Source: an uncultured Bacteroidales bacterium (GTDB lineage: Bacteria; Bacteroidota; Bacteroidia; Bacteroidales; UBA932). Taken from it: DNA of 64,000 bases. Within the stretch, counting starts at the first letter, position 1. The number at the start of each line of letters is the position of its first letter. Positions 27,582 to 34,887 of this stretch are shown here, piece by piece. Under the pieces are notes generated by a model. The model did not search any database. It had not been told where the DNA came from and saw only the letters and a list, made by a program, of their open reading frames with translations. The DNA lies in contig CAMQDS010000005.1 of the NCBI GenBank assembly GCA_946999645.1, positions 1-64,000 on the forward strand, read 5' to 3'. Position numbers and translations under genes: made by a program.

Positions 27582-28092
27582 CACTCTTCTTTTTATCTTT
27601 AAGTATGATTTGCCTTGCAAGACACTTACTGTCTACATTTACATACCACACACGTTTATAAATATCCTTACCTTTTATCTTTTTTATCTTATTTGGAGTT
27701 TTACCTGATAGAATATCTACAGCAATGTGTTCGATGTCATCCTGTGATACTCTATCATGGTATTCACTCCTATCCCTCTGAACCTGTGATTTAGCCTCAT
27801 TAATTCTCCACTTCAAATATCTGTTATATACAAGCCCAAGCCTCCCAATAAATGGTATATTACTTGCAAACACAATTTTATTAAAAGCATCCTTTGAGTA
27901 GATTTTCCCTTCATTATAAAGTCGCAGCGAATCTAAAGGCTTTATTATTGAATCGAAATAAGATTTTATTACACTCCTTACCTCAGAAACATTTACATCA
28001 TAGTAAGAAGCTATTTCTGAAAGTTCAACTTTATGTGTACGAAGACTATCCACGTTCAATAGGTAAATTCTCTGAAGACCAGTCAAAAACAA
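27574..28092 (-). CDS. Conserved helical protein with HTH-like start
   Basis: A 172-residue protein, basic in its second half. Residues 15-45 (LRTHKVELSEIASYYDVNVSEVRSVIKSYF) look like a helix-turn-helix: 'kvelsEIAsYYdVnVSeVrsvI'. The rest is charged helix ending KDKKKSDV. It overlaps the upstream 133-residue winged-helix-like gene by 47 bases, and the next gene by eight bases, so translation is probably coupled. The place, between small conserved genes before terL, and the HTH suggest a DNA-binding regulator of late genes, by inference only. Confidence 0.55.
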   Translation of the reverse strand: MFLTGLQRIYLLNVDSLRTHKVELSEIASYYDVNVSEVRSVIKSYFDSIIKPLDSLRLYNEGKIYSKDAFNKIVFASNIPFIGRLGLVYNRYLKWRINEAKSQVQRDRSEYHDRVSQDDIEHIAVDILSGKTPNKIKKIKGKDIYKRVWYVNVDSKCLARQIILKDKKKSDV

Positions 28093-28447
28093 CCTCCAGC
28101 ATAAAACGAGAATCCCCCTGTACCTTATGTGGAATAAACCTTGGATTTATCTCCATTCCAACCAGAAACCCTGCATTTCTTAACTTAGTAAGTATTATCT
28201 GAAAATGAGCCTGCGATATTTTCAATGACTGCATAATGTCTTTTCTTGAAGCATGCGACCACAATAGTTCATTCAGTATTTCCTTCTCTTTGATGTTCTC
28301 TTTAAACCTAAAGTACTGCATAAGAAGTCGTGCTGCTACATCCCTCTCTCTTGCAGTAAGTTTATGGTAAGGAGCGAGGAACTCAATCCACGCCCTATAA
28401 AATGAAACATCCGTACAAGGAATAAGAAAAACATTATTTGGCTTCAT
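28046..28447 (-). CDS. Winged-helix-like conserved phage protein
   Basis: A 133-residue protein with the pattern 'FYRAWIEFLAPYHKLTARERDVAARLLMQYF', 'SHASRKDIMQSLKISQAHFQIILTKLRNAGFLVGMEINPRFIP'. The second part is a clear winged-helix sequence (helix, 'iSqahFQviLtKLRnaGfl', then the wing with NPRFIP). I recall close counterparts in Bacteroidetes gut phages, including crAss-like ones, of unnamed function. It could be a late-gene activator, or recruit host RNA polymerase. It stands ten bases downstream of the 127-residue coiled-coil gene. The overlap with the next gene is unusually long (47 bases). Confidence 0.6.
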   Translation of the reverse strand: MKPNNVFLIPCTDVSFYRAWIEFLAPYHKLTARERDVAARLLMQYFRFKENIKEKEILNELLWSHASRKDIMQSLKISQAHFQIILTKLRNAGFLVGMEINPRFIPHKVQGDSRFMLEVVFDWSSENLPIERG

Positions 28448-28457
28448 GTTTCTTAAT

Positions 28458-28841
28458 CTAAGACTTTACTTCTTCACTTAAATCTACGACCTTCTTTGAT
28501 TGTGTTTCCTCATTATTGGAAAACTTATCTCCGTGAATCGTCATATTATCTGCTGTACTTAATAATATATCCTCAATCAACTGTACAGCCTTATCAACGA
28601 ATGAGCCTGTGAACATCTCTGGATGCTCAACAACCCTAAATAATGAAGCTAGAAACGCTTGTGTATACTCGAAATTCCTATCATTTAGTACCTCAAGTAA
28701 TCTTGTATGCTCATTTAGTAACTTCTGATACTGCATATGTATATCACTTGCAGCATTCTTGAGTTCTTCATAAGATAATTGTGCTGTAGGCTCTTTGACC
28801 TTTTGTTCCTCATTAGGAGCAGTAATTTTTTTCTCTGTCAT
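28458..28841 (-). CDS. Conserved coiled-coil protein
   Basis: A 127-residue acidic protein. After a disordered start, residues 20-60 form an amphipathic coiled coil (LSYEELKNAASDIHMQYQKLLNEHTRLLEVL), followed by 'NRDFEYTQ'-like text, 'FLASLFRVVEHPEMFTGSFVDKAVQLIEDIL'. The phrase 'FL.sLFrVvehpe.Ft..Fv' is conserved in unnamed proteins of gut phage packaging modules. The start overlaps the upstream gene by four bases. No known function; a scaffold, linker or small-terminase-like role cannot be excluded. Confidence 0.58.
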   Translation of the reverse strand: MTEKKITAPNEEQKVKEPTAQLSYEELKNAASDIHMQYQKLLNEHTRLLEVLNDRNFEYTQAFLASLFRVVEHPEMFTGSFVDKAVQLIEDILLSTADNMTIHGDKFSNNEETQSKKVVDLSEEVKS

Positions 28842-29269
28842 CTGTATCTTTTTTTAAGTATTTTACTTGTTCTTCCAACCTTCTGTTTTGTTCCAACAGT
28901 CCTCAACCATTTATTTCCACGTGAAAAAATCCAATCCAACCAATCTTCAAAGTCATTAGAACTAATTGGAGGATAATCCCATATCCCTATCATTCGCACA
29001 TAACTTATTTGCATAAGTCCCTCTATATAACAATTAGTCCTCTTATACTTCATGAACCTATTACCAAAAGAATTTCCCCCAACAAAGACGAACCCAAAAC
29101 CATGTATCCTTTCCTTTCTCCTTCCAACACGGTCAAGACCTAACGAGGAAACTTGTCGCCCAAGTTCTTTATTGTAATCTTCGCAAAACTTTTGATATAC
29201 ATCATTAATTGAGCAGCATATTGTGCGACCGTAGAAATACATCCCACCCTTCTTAGTTATTTGTTTCAC
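28838..29269 (-). CDS. Conserved hypothetical protein, basic, Gly/aromatic-rich
   Basis: A 143-residue protein with many Tyr, Gly and Arg residues (RTICCSINDVYQKFCEDY, RIHGFGFVFVGGNSFGNRFMKY). It ends with a strongly basic tail (KVGRTSKILKKRYR). Four-base overlaps on both sides tie it to the zinc-ribbon gene and to the coiled-coil gene. I do not recognise the family. The basic tail suggests nucleic-acid contact, as an inference. Confidence 0.55.
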   Translation of the reverse strand: MKQITKKGGMYFYGRTICCSINDVYQKFCEDYNKELGRQVSSLGLDRVGRRKERIHGFGFVFVGGNSFGNRFMKYKRTNCYIEGLMQISYVRMIGIWDYPPISSNDFEDWLDWIFSRGNKWLRTVGTKQKVGRTSKILKKRYR

Positions 29270-29493
29270 TCAACAGTAGTTCTTAGTATCTTTTCACGCC
29301 TCTCTTCCTCCTTAAGCCATTCCTGCATTGTACACTTGCCTATATGTGTCGAACCACAATTATTACAGTATAAACCGTCCCAACCATCATTCATAAAACG
29401 ACTGTCTATCAGTACATGCAGTGAATGGCAATCCTCACAATAACATACCTGCTCTGTGTCCTCATCGTGATTTCTTATCTCTTCACTCTCCAT
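29266..29493 (-). CDS. Small zinc-ribbon protein
   Basis: A 75-residue acidic protein with two Cys pairs: CYCEDC (C-x-C-x-x-C) near residue 17 and YCNNCGS near residue 43, spaced as in a zinc ribbon. Single zinc-ribbon proteins in phage operons often bind RNA polymerase or nucleic acid, but the acidic character argues more for protein binding. It overlaps the preceding 46-residue frame by 11 bases and the following gene by four. Confidence 0.6.
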   Translation of the reverse strand: MESEEIRNHDEDTEQVCYCEDCHSLHVLIDSRFMNDGWDGLYCNNCGSTHIGKCTMQEWLKEEERREKILRTTVE

Positions 29494-29623
29494 AATACAT
29501 CAGTAGATAAAGACCGTCATGGTTCTGAATAATACTAACAATCTTATCCTTCGTTATCTTATTTTCATTAACAAATGCATTAAGTTCCTTCATAAGATTG
29601 AATGCTCTTGTGTACATTTTCAT
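29483..29623 (-). CDS. 46-residue small protein, first gene of the leftward late block
   Basis: A short frame, ATG at 29,623 to TGA at 29,483: it begins MKMYTRAFNLMKELNAFVNE and ends HDGLYLLMYYGE. The stop overlaps the start of the zinc-ribbon gene in the same manner as other gene pairs here. The last part (QNHDGLYLLMYY) looks like the strand pair of small phage proteins that I have seen next to regulatory genes. It is the first gene after the operator and -7 box at 29,647-29,688. Function unknown. Confidence 0.5.
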   Translation of the reverse strand: MKMYTRAFNLMKELNAFVNENKITKDKIVSIIQNHDGLYLLMYYGE

Positions 29624-29646
29624 GTTATATATTTTTTTATTCTACA

Positions 29647-29688
29647 CAAATATAGTAAATCATTTTATAAAATGTAACAATTTTGTTA
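29647..29688 (-). promoter_or_regulatory. Promoter and operator dyad of the leftward late block
   Basis: Read leftward, TATATTTG at 29,647-29,654 matches the Bacteroidetes -7 box (TAnnTTTG), 23 bases before the small gene's ATG. Upstream at 29,675-29,688 is TAACAATTTTGTTA, a copy of the 14-bp dyad TAACAnnnnTGTTA found at three other phage promoters. The -33 element is poor, so the dyad may be an activator or repressor site near -40. Confidence 0.6.
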
Positions 29689-29741
29689 TTTAATTTATCA
29701 ACCAACTTATTACATAATTTATCATACGCAATTTGTTATAC

Positions 29742-29786
29742 AAAAAAAACACAGTCAATACAACCTATTGGACTGTACTGACTGTG
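29742..29786 (-). terminator. Strong intrinsic terminator
   Basis: Read leftward, a 13-bp stem (arms 29,774-29,786 and 29,750-29,762, one G-U pair) with an 11-base loop is followed by eight T. It ends the transcript of the 581-residue gene and insulates it from the late promoter. Confidence 0.85.
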
Positions 29787-29851
29787 AATACAAAACATCT
29801 TGTGAAAAGATATATAAGTATACTGCTTAACTATTAAATTAATTTAAAGTA

Positions 29852-31597
29852 CTATCTTACATCTGACTCATTATTGAGTTTTTGATTACGCACATCATCA
29901 AGTTCATTTAAAAAATGTTTATCCATAAGACCTTGAATATATGTCTTATTTTTATCATATCCATCATATATATCATTATTTTTTATTTGTTCATATACAT
30001 CCCACGGAATTATATATCTCTGTGACGTTTTATTCTTTGCCTTGAATGCATCTGAAAAAATTTTACGAAGTGTTCCATACGAGAAAAAACTCCCTGGATT
30101 TCCAACGTTTTTGGGCAATGAAAACTGATAACGATCAGAAATCTCCAATCCTTCAGGCAATGCCCTATATGAAATATTACCAAGAGTCCCTCTTGCAGGG
30201 GCATAAAGAGATGCTGGTATCCAACCTGAACCATTTATAATATTAGTCATTTCTCCAGGAGTAAGTGCAGAAGTGTCAACACGCTTCGCCAAATCTGCGT
30301 AATGTCTTCTGTATAAATCTCCGTATGATGAACCTTGGAATTTAGTTGGAGCATCTGCCGCAAGAACACCGTCAAATGACATATTATCAGGTAACTGCCT
30401 TACTATACGCGTAAGCATATCACGGGAGGGATTTGCATTCATGTCTACCAGAAGAAGATGATTACCGTCTTTATCCTTTAGAATAGGATCAAAATGATTT
30501 TTATATTCTTCACTCATATAAGGATTAGTTATATCATTCATTCTATGTAGGTTCGACTGCACTATATAACTAAGTTTATTATCTTTCGTGGCGTTCTTTA
30601 TATCATTCTCTGACTTCTGTTTATCCAACATCTCCTTTAAAAAATCTTTAAATTGAAAATTATCATTTTTTAATAAATCATGCAAAGCAATTAAGTTTGT
30701 CTTTGATAATGTATTCAATTTAATAGCACCCCATTTTGCTGCATTCCACGCATCTAAAAGACCGTCCCCAATAGTTTTTGGGGTACTTGGTTCAACAGCA
30801 TGAGCCAGTGTATAATAAGGTTTCTTACGGTCAGGTACATATGCATCAAACAACTTTTTATAATAGGCAGTCGCAGCCTTCTTTGTTGCAGGTTCTACCT
30901 TACCACTGGCGTAATATTCATGATTGTTTATGTTGTGATCACGAGAATACTGTTCCCACTGCTTTATTGTTTCTTTGTTGATAATTCCATCAGCACCATT
31001 CTTTAAATCATAGCCGTAGGCAATAAGTTTCTGTTGTAACGCTTTTACATCTGCTTTTGTATTTGCAGGAATTGTTGTACTTCTACTTGGATAATAACCT
31101 GCCTTTGCAAGTGCCGTTTGAAATGCTTTTAAGTCTTCTCCATCTTTAAGATTATTTACAAGTTGATCTATAACCTTTTGTTTTGTGAAAGATTTATCAA
31201 GTGCATTTAACTGTAAATAAGTATCTACTGCGATATTACCAATAGGTATTGATGTATTATTTATTGTGGCTCTCTTTTTGTTGTGTTCATCATGAGTCTT
31301 TGTGTAACCTGAAACAATCCCATAATCACTAATGTTATCAAGATAATCGGAAAAATATCTCCTTTTCAAACTATCAAGTCTATTTTGTTTCACCTTGTTT
31401 ATAGCCTGCAATAACATGTCTTTACTATATGACCCTTCTGGAGGTAATACAGTTGGTCGCTGATTGTTAACTTGAGCCTTACTCTCTACAGGTTCTGTTG
31501 GCTCATATCCTTCATATAAATAACCGTTTTCATTTTTAGGGTTACGCCAGTTGAAGTCATGATTATTATTTTTCATAGTATATATAAATTTTTCCAC
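29852..31597 (-). CDS. Protein with peptidoglycan-binding-like repeat
   Basis: A 581-residue protein in its own transcription unit. Residues about 145-220 contain two 'L...L...GY.......DG....T..A....' units (LKAFQTALAKAGYYPSR; KALQQKLIAYGYDLKNGADGIINKETIKQWEQY), the plan of PG_binding_1 domains. The C-terminal 200 residues are soluble, with LLLVDMNANPSRDMLTRIV, FQGSSYGDLYRRHYADLA and GYDKNKTYIQGLMDKHF. I see no classic lysozyme, amidase or peptidase motif, so calling it an endolysin would be premature. A virion-associated or lysis-linked wall-binding protein is plausible. It has a promoter at about 31,640 and a strong terminator at 29,742-29,786. No holin was recognised beside it. Confidence 0.55.
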   Translation of the reverse strand: MEKFIYTMKNNNHDFNWRNPKNENGYLYEGYEPTEPVESKAQVNNQRPTVLPPEGSYSKDMLLQAINKVKQNRLDSLKRRYFSDYLDNISDYGIVSGYTKTHDEHNKKRATINNTSIPIGNIAVDTYLQLNALDKSFTKQKVIDQLVNNLKDGEDLKAFQTALAKAGYYPSRSTTIPANTKADVKALQQKLIAYGYDLKNGADGIINKETIKQWEQYSRDHNINNHEYYASGKVEPATKKAATAYYKKLFDAYVPDRKKPYYTLAHAVEPSTPKTIGDGLLDAWNAAKWGAIKLNTLSKTNLIALHDLLKNDNFQFKDFLKEMLDKQKSENDIKNATKDNKLSYIVQSNLHRMNDITNPYMSEEYKNHFDPILKDKDGNHLLLVDMNANPSRDMLTRIVRQLPDNMSFDGVLAADAPTKFQGSSYGDLYRRHYADLAKRVDTSALTPGEMTNIINGSGWIPASLYAPARGTLGNISYRALPEGLEISDRYQFSLPKNVGNPGSFFSYGTLRKIFSDAFKAKNKTSQRYIIPWDVYEQIKNNDIYDGYDKNKTYIQGLMDKHFLNELDDVRNQKLNNESDVR

Positions 31598-31635
31598 AAA
31601 AAAATTAATTTATATATACATATGACAGATGAAAA

Positions 31636-31665
31636 CAAAATACTTATAAAATGTAAATAAAACAA
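31636..31665 (-). promoter_or_regulatory. Promoter of the 581-residue gene
   Basis: Read leftward: TTG at 31,663-31,665, a 20-base spacer, then TATTTTG at 31,636-31,642, close to the Bacteroidetes -33/-7 pattern with one T short in the -7 box. The transcript would begin about 30 bases before the start codon. Confidence 0.45.
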
Positions 31666-31673
31666 TTAAATAT

Positions 31674-31698
31674 ATTAAGGGAATAAACGCCCATTAAT
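31674..31698 (-). terminator. Possible weak terminator overlapping a stop codon
   Basis: Read leftward, an eight-pair hairpin with one bulged base (arms 31,690-31,698 and 31,674-31,681) is followed by a mixed A/T run with several T. It overlaps the stop of the 294-residue gene. The stem is short, so this is tentative. Confidence 0.4.
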
Positions 31699-32578
31699 CA
31701 TTAATATATCCATCAACTACTCGTAAATAATAAGGATACGGATACTGTGAGCCAACTTCAAGTACTCTATCCCAGCAACCTATTCTGTCATCAGAAAAAG
31801 CCTCAAGCATACACAACCAGAAATCTAATATTATATCATAATGTAACTTAGCAGACTTTGATACAATGTCATCCCAACGAAGAAAACATGACACATCCTT
31901 TAGATTCGCACAACTATCATCCTTATAATAATCAGTAAACAACGGAGTTAAATACTGCTCATCAACACCTTCACGATATTTTCTCTCTGCTATCATCAAC
32001 ACCAAATCATCACACACATCTGGAAAAACATCATCACTATCCACATAGTACCAATAATAAACAGGTAACGACTTCTCCTCATCACCATCAATAAAATGTA
32101 CCGTAGCCCTCACAAATGTCTTCCTCCCATCATTTGGACACGACTTGCACTCAGAATTACCGCCAGGAACATAATACTTCCAATTAAACAATGGTAACAC
32201 AACACTCAACCTCTCCATCGTAATTCCAGTAACACTGAAGCCACAAAACTCTAAAAATTCTGAAACTCTTATCTTCGTCGGAGATGAATAATACTCATAA
32301 TCACTATCAAAAAACGGGAGTATATAACGCATTCCTCTGGTATAAGGCTGTGTACTCTTATATGAAATGAATCTACTCAACATCTCAAACAGTGTTTCAT
32401 CCGTTGTTTTGAATCGCATACTTCTCCACTTCATAATATCCATTGCACATGTATCCAAATAATACATCTGCTCATATTCCCCCTTACACTCTGGATAAAA
32501 TTTATCATAAAATCCCTTTATAAAATTATACAAACCCATGCATATATACATGTTCTTGCTTCTTAATTCACCATCCAT
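31694..32578 (-). CDS. Hypothetical phage protein, single-gene unit
   Basis: A 294-residue protein rich in Tyr, Asp and Cys. It has a 'CKSCPNDGRKTFV' segment near residue 145, only one CxxC-type pair, so a zinc site is not assured. The central part, HFIDGDEEKSLPVYYWYYVDSDDVFPDVCDDLVLMIAERKY, is mixed strand and helix. I do not recognise the family. It has its own promoter with the phage operator dyad at 32,604-32,639 and faces away from the control region. This suggests early or lysogenic expression, as inference. Confidence 0.6.
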   Translation of the reverse strand: MDGELRSKNMYICMGLYNFIKGFYDKFYPECKGEYEQMYYLDTCAMDIMKWRSMRFKTTDETLFEMLSRFISYKSTQPYTRGMRYILPFFDSDYEYYSSPTKIRVSEFLEFCGFSVTGITMERLSVVLPLFNWKYYVPGGNSECKSCPNDGRKTFVRATVHFIDGDEEKSLPVYYWYYVDSDDVFPDVCDDLVLMIAERKYREGVDEQYLTPLFTDYYKDDSCANLKDVSCFLRWDDIVSKSAKLHYDIILDFWLCMLEAFSDDRIGCWDRVLEVGSQYPYPYYLRVVDGYIND

Positions 32579-32603
32579 TTTATTAATAAATATCTATTAC
32601 TTC

Positions 32604-32639
32604 ACAATGTAATAACTCTTTATATTAACAAAAATGTTA
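32604..32639 (-). promoter_or_regulatory. Promoter with operator dyad
   Basis: Read leftward: TTTTTG (32,629-32,634), a 17-base spacer, TACATTGT (32,604-32,611), a near match to TAnnTTTG. The -33 element lies inside TAACAnnnnTGTTA at 32,626-32,639, so a bound regulator would block or guide RNA polymerase here. Confidence 0.55.
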
Positions 32640-32886
32640 TTCCAACTTATTTGCATGAAAATGAATTATCTCTGTATCTGCAAAATATTACATATTAAAA
32701 TGTCAGATAAATCTGTGGAAACTAAACACCTTCATATATCAATTTATGTGAGTATAAAATTTTTGTAACATAAATTATATGTTAAACCTATGAAATCTGT
32801 CAGAATTGTGGATGCGGAATATACACCATACCAACCCACCTGCATTAGATAGGGTTGTGGGAGTACCCCCCATACGGAGAGGCGTT

Positions 32887-32938
32887 GCTGCTTGCTTGCT
32901 CAAATGGCTGCTTGCTCAAATGGCTGCTTGCTCAAATG
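32887..32938. repeat. Tandem 16-bp repeats
   Basis: Unit GCTGCTTGCTCAAATG: exact copies at 32,907-32,922 and 32,923-32,938, preceded by a copy with an extra CTTG at 32,887-32,906. The block is much richer in G and C than its surroundings and lies between diverging transcription units, where iterons or regulator sites are common. Confidence 0.85.
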
Positions 32939-33037
32939 GCACACAGAACAGAGAGAAACAAATAAAATTATAATAAAGTGAAAAAGAGTAAAACAAACGG
33001 AGTTTTAAAACCCCTGTGCCTTATCTTGTTAAAGTAC

Positions 33038-33067
33038 TTGATAAAGGCGGAACACGTTTTATATTGT
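33038..33067 (+). promoter_or_regulatory. Promoter of the 146-residue early gene
   Basis: TTG at 33,038-33,040, a 19-base spacer and TATATTGT at 33,060-33,067 give a fair Bacteroidetes promoter. It implies a leader of about 200 bases before the ATG at 33,278. Confidence 0.45.
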
Positions 33068-33192
33068 GTTACTAATTGTCGTATAGAGTTGCAGCCTTAT
33101 AAGGGATATTGCAAATTTAAAGCAGAACGATACCAAAGGTATTATAACAAACGACATAGAGAGAATATTAACAAAATATAAATAATATGAAC

Positions 33193-33231
33193 AATAGAAA
33201 TAGGTTAAAGAGGGACAAGCCTATTTCTATT
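33193..33231 (+). promoter_or_regulatory. Leader hairpin upstream of 33,278 gene
   Basis: A perfect 12-bp inverted repeat (AATAGAAATAGG at 33,193-33,204; its complement at 33,220-33,231) with a 15-base loop that contains AGAGGGACAAG. It lies 46 bases before the start codon. There is no T-run after it, so it is more likely a regulatory or stabilising leader element than a terminator. Confidence 0.6.
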
Positions 33232-33277
33232 TATAGAAAAAGTTTTGCCCCTCAGATTTTTAAAAACAAAATAAATT

Positions 33278-33718
33278 ATGGCTACAAAAGTAGAAAACTC
33301 TAAATTATTTAACAACTCTAATTTAAATTTTGAGTATTACGATTTTTCAGCAAAGGAGTATTTTTTTGCAAATGGTGTGATAAATCTAACATTTACCCCG
33401 CGAACCGTTAAGGCTGACGGGGAAGAAATTGCAATAATTAGAATGCAAGGAATAACCCCAGAAGGGCGTATTATAACCGCTGACGTTTGGGCAAGAAACC
33501 ACGCAGCAGACAAGAAAGAAATTACAAACTTTATGAAAGGGGTAGATAATTTCACTTTTAGAGTTGGTTTTTATCAGGAAGCAGACGAAAAAGGACAGTT
33601 GACAACTGTACAAGGGTCGCCAAAATGGCTAACATATACAAGAGGAGGTAAAGAAGAACAATTTACAGGAGGGAAAAGAGAATATAACAAAGACCAAAAA
33701 GATGAAAGCATTTTATAA
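33278..33718 (+). CDS. Hypothetical early protein, monocistronic
   Basis: A 146-residue protein, mostly beta in appearance (FTPRTVKADGEEIAIIRMQGITPEGRIITADVWARN, then FTFRVGFYQEADEKG), with a charged C-terminal tail (GGKREYNKDQKDESIL). The strand-rich core with a flexible charged tail could be an OB-fold-like nucleic-acid-binding protein, but there is no clear family match. It has its own promoter, a long leader with a 12-bp hairpin, and a strong intrinsic terminator 17 bases after the stop. This suggests an independently controlled, abundant early product. Confidence 0.65.
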   Translation: MATKVENSKLFNNSNLNFEYYDFSAKEYFFANGVINLTFTPRTVKADGEEIAIIRMQGITPEGRIITADVWARNHAADKKEITNFMKGVDNFTFRVGFYQEADEKGQLTTVQGSPKWLTYTRGGKEEQFTGGKREYNKDQKDESIL

Positions 33719-33734
33719 ATGATTTAGAAAAAAT

Positions 33735-33771
33735 AGGGGTGGACAATAATTGTCCCCCCTTTATTTTTTCG
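33735..33771 (+). terminator. Intrinsic terminator of the 146-residue gene
   Basis: A 12-position stem with one mismatch (arms 33,735-33,746 and 33,750-33,761, inner part GGACAA/TTGTCC, outer GGGG/CCCT) followed by a T-rich run interrupted by a few other bases. Confidence 0.85.
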
Positions 33772-34018
33772 TTTTTCATTTATTATTATTTTATTCTTTT
33801 TTTTCGTTAATCGTTACTTCGTTAATTGTTTTTTTTGTCGCATCGCTTTAGTGTCGCTTGCAGGTTTTGCTTTTTTTGTTGTTGCTTTAGGAATACGATT
33901 GTGCTTTAATTTAGCACAGTATTATAAGTATTTCTTATAGTTAAAAAATTAATTCTTTCAAGCCTCAAAAGAATACGACTAATTATTTCAGAAATCAAAA
34001 AGTCTTCGTATTGAGTTT

Positions 34019-34046
34019 TAATATATATAATTTATTATATATATTA
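34019..34046. repeat. AT palindrome 1
   Basis: Perfect 13-bp arms (TAATATATATAAT and complement) around TT. It is nearly the same as the palindrome 71 bases to the right. Confidence 0.8.
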
Positions 34047-34089
34047 TCTAACAGAGAATAAAAGGCAGTAAATTTCAAATTATGAATTT

Positions 34090-34117
34090 TAGTATATATA
34101 ATAAATTATATATACTA
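34090..34117. repeat. AT palindrome 2
   Basis: Perfect 13-bp arms (TAGTATATATAAT and complement) around AA. It differs from palindrome 1 by a symmetrical base change in each arm, which keeps pairing. Confidence 0.8.
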
Positions 34118-34435
34118 TCAACTTTTATTTTTTTGCTTTTCGCAAATTTGAAATCCGAATTGGAAAATTTATTCAACTGATGACCCAATACTTGACTTGC
34201 TTTTATTTATTTCTGTCTTATCAATACGAATTAACGGAATAACTATTCTTTTCAAATTTCTTTCAGAAATGCCCCTATTTTCAATTATCTTTTTTGAGAT
34301 GAGTAAATATTCATCTTTAATATTTGAATTGAAATAAAGGGCGTTTCTGTTTTAAATAGAGGGTATCATTGATATTCTTGGAAACACAGTTGTTTTTTTT
34401 AATAGTTTTTAAAACATTCAAAACATTATTCAATC

Positions 34436-34588
34436 ATGGAAATTATTAATTCAAACATAACAAATAAATCAAATTCTGATTTTAAATCTAACAAGTTAAT
34501 CCTTGTTCTCATCGATGGCTTTATCAACAAGATGACAGAGGATGAATACAAAGATTTCCTCGAGAACAGAGAAATCAGAGAAAACTAA
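34436..34588 (+). CDS. 50-residue small protein
   Basis: A short frame: MEIINSNITNKSNSDFKSNK, then LILVLIDGFINKMTEDEYKDFLENREIREN. The second half reads as a normal soluble helical domain (FINKMTEDEYKDFL), unlike the low-complexity frames nearby, so it is likely translated. It lies in the control region, 20 bases before the MITE-like element. Function unknown; small helical proteins at such sites are often regulators. Confidence 0.5.
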   Translation: MEIINSNITNKSNSDFKSNKLILVLIDGFINKMTEDEYKDFLENREIREN

Positions 34589-34608
34589 AATTCTCATCAC
34601 TTCTCTTC

Positions 34609-34753
34609 TTTCTTTTTGCAGTATCTCCGTATTGGCTATTTATTTTCGATTTAAGCAACTTTATTTCAAAAGTGATACAAGTTATCCACTTAGTGGGTTA
34701 AGATTGAAATACGAGCAAATAAATACCCTTTATGGAGATACTGCTTTCTTTTT
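34609..34753. mobile_element. MITE-like element with 9-bp flanking duplication
   Basis: Terminal inverted repeats GCAGTATCTCCGTA (34,618-34,631) and TATGGAGATACTGC (34,731-34,744, one G-U type mismatch) bound a 127-bp element. Exactly at both ends stands the direct repeat TTTCTTTTT (34,609-34,617 and 34,745-34,753), like a target-site duplication. The arms extend inward to about 28-35 pairs with few mismatches (TATTTATTT at 34,637 pairs with AAATAAATA at 34,717). There is no coding frame inside. A structured RNA gene is the alternative reading. Confidence 0.45.
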
Positions 34754-34808
34754 GCAATCTTGCTTTATATTTTTTTTTGAAACAGTAAGGCTCTGAAGAC
34801 TTCTTCGC

Positions 34809-34887
34809 TACGCGTGCGTGTGAGTTTTTATACGCGTGTATAATAATATATATGAGCGAAGCAAGGAGAACCCGCGTCTTACGCGTG
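34809..34887. repeat. Three TACGCGTG octamers in an AT-rich area
   Basis: Exact copies at 34,809-34,816, 34,831-34,838 and 34,880-34,887; the last two are each followed by an ATATATA run. CTTCGCT (34,803) and AGCGAAG (34,855) form an inverted pair around the first two. CG-rich octamers stand out here and could be binding sites of an initiator or regulator. Confidence 0.6.

Larger units (their letters stand above)
32640..33277. other. Non-coding divergent control region
   Basis: About 640 bases with no convincing gene. From left: an imperfect palindrome TAACATAAATTATATGTTA at 32,767-32,785 related to the operator dyad but with a nine-base centre; a GC-richer island (about 32,833-32,940) ending in 16-bp tandem repeats; a hairpin at 33,018-33,048; a rightward promoter at 33,038-33,067; and a 12-bp leader hairpin at 33,193-33,231. 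A GTG-started 67-codon frame at 32,978-33,181 crosses the promoter and is not believed. Confidence 0.6.
33772..34435. other. AT-rich non-coding stretch with twin palindromes
   Basis: No gene is supported here. It holds two similar 28-bp AT palindromes (34,019-34,046 and 34,090-34,117), repeated AATACGA heptamers (33,892; 33,972; inverted at 34,006; 34,223), and a small hairpin around TGTGCT/AGCACA near 33,900-33,920. The features suit a replication origin or protein-binding region, but nothing proves it. Confidence 0.5.

Noticed and set aside
32978..33181. 67-codon frame with GTG start
   Set aside because: It runs through a hairpin and the inferred promoter of the 33,278 gene, and has poor composition.
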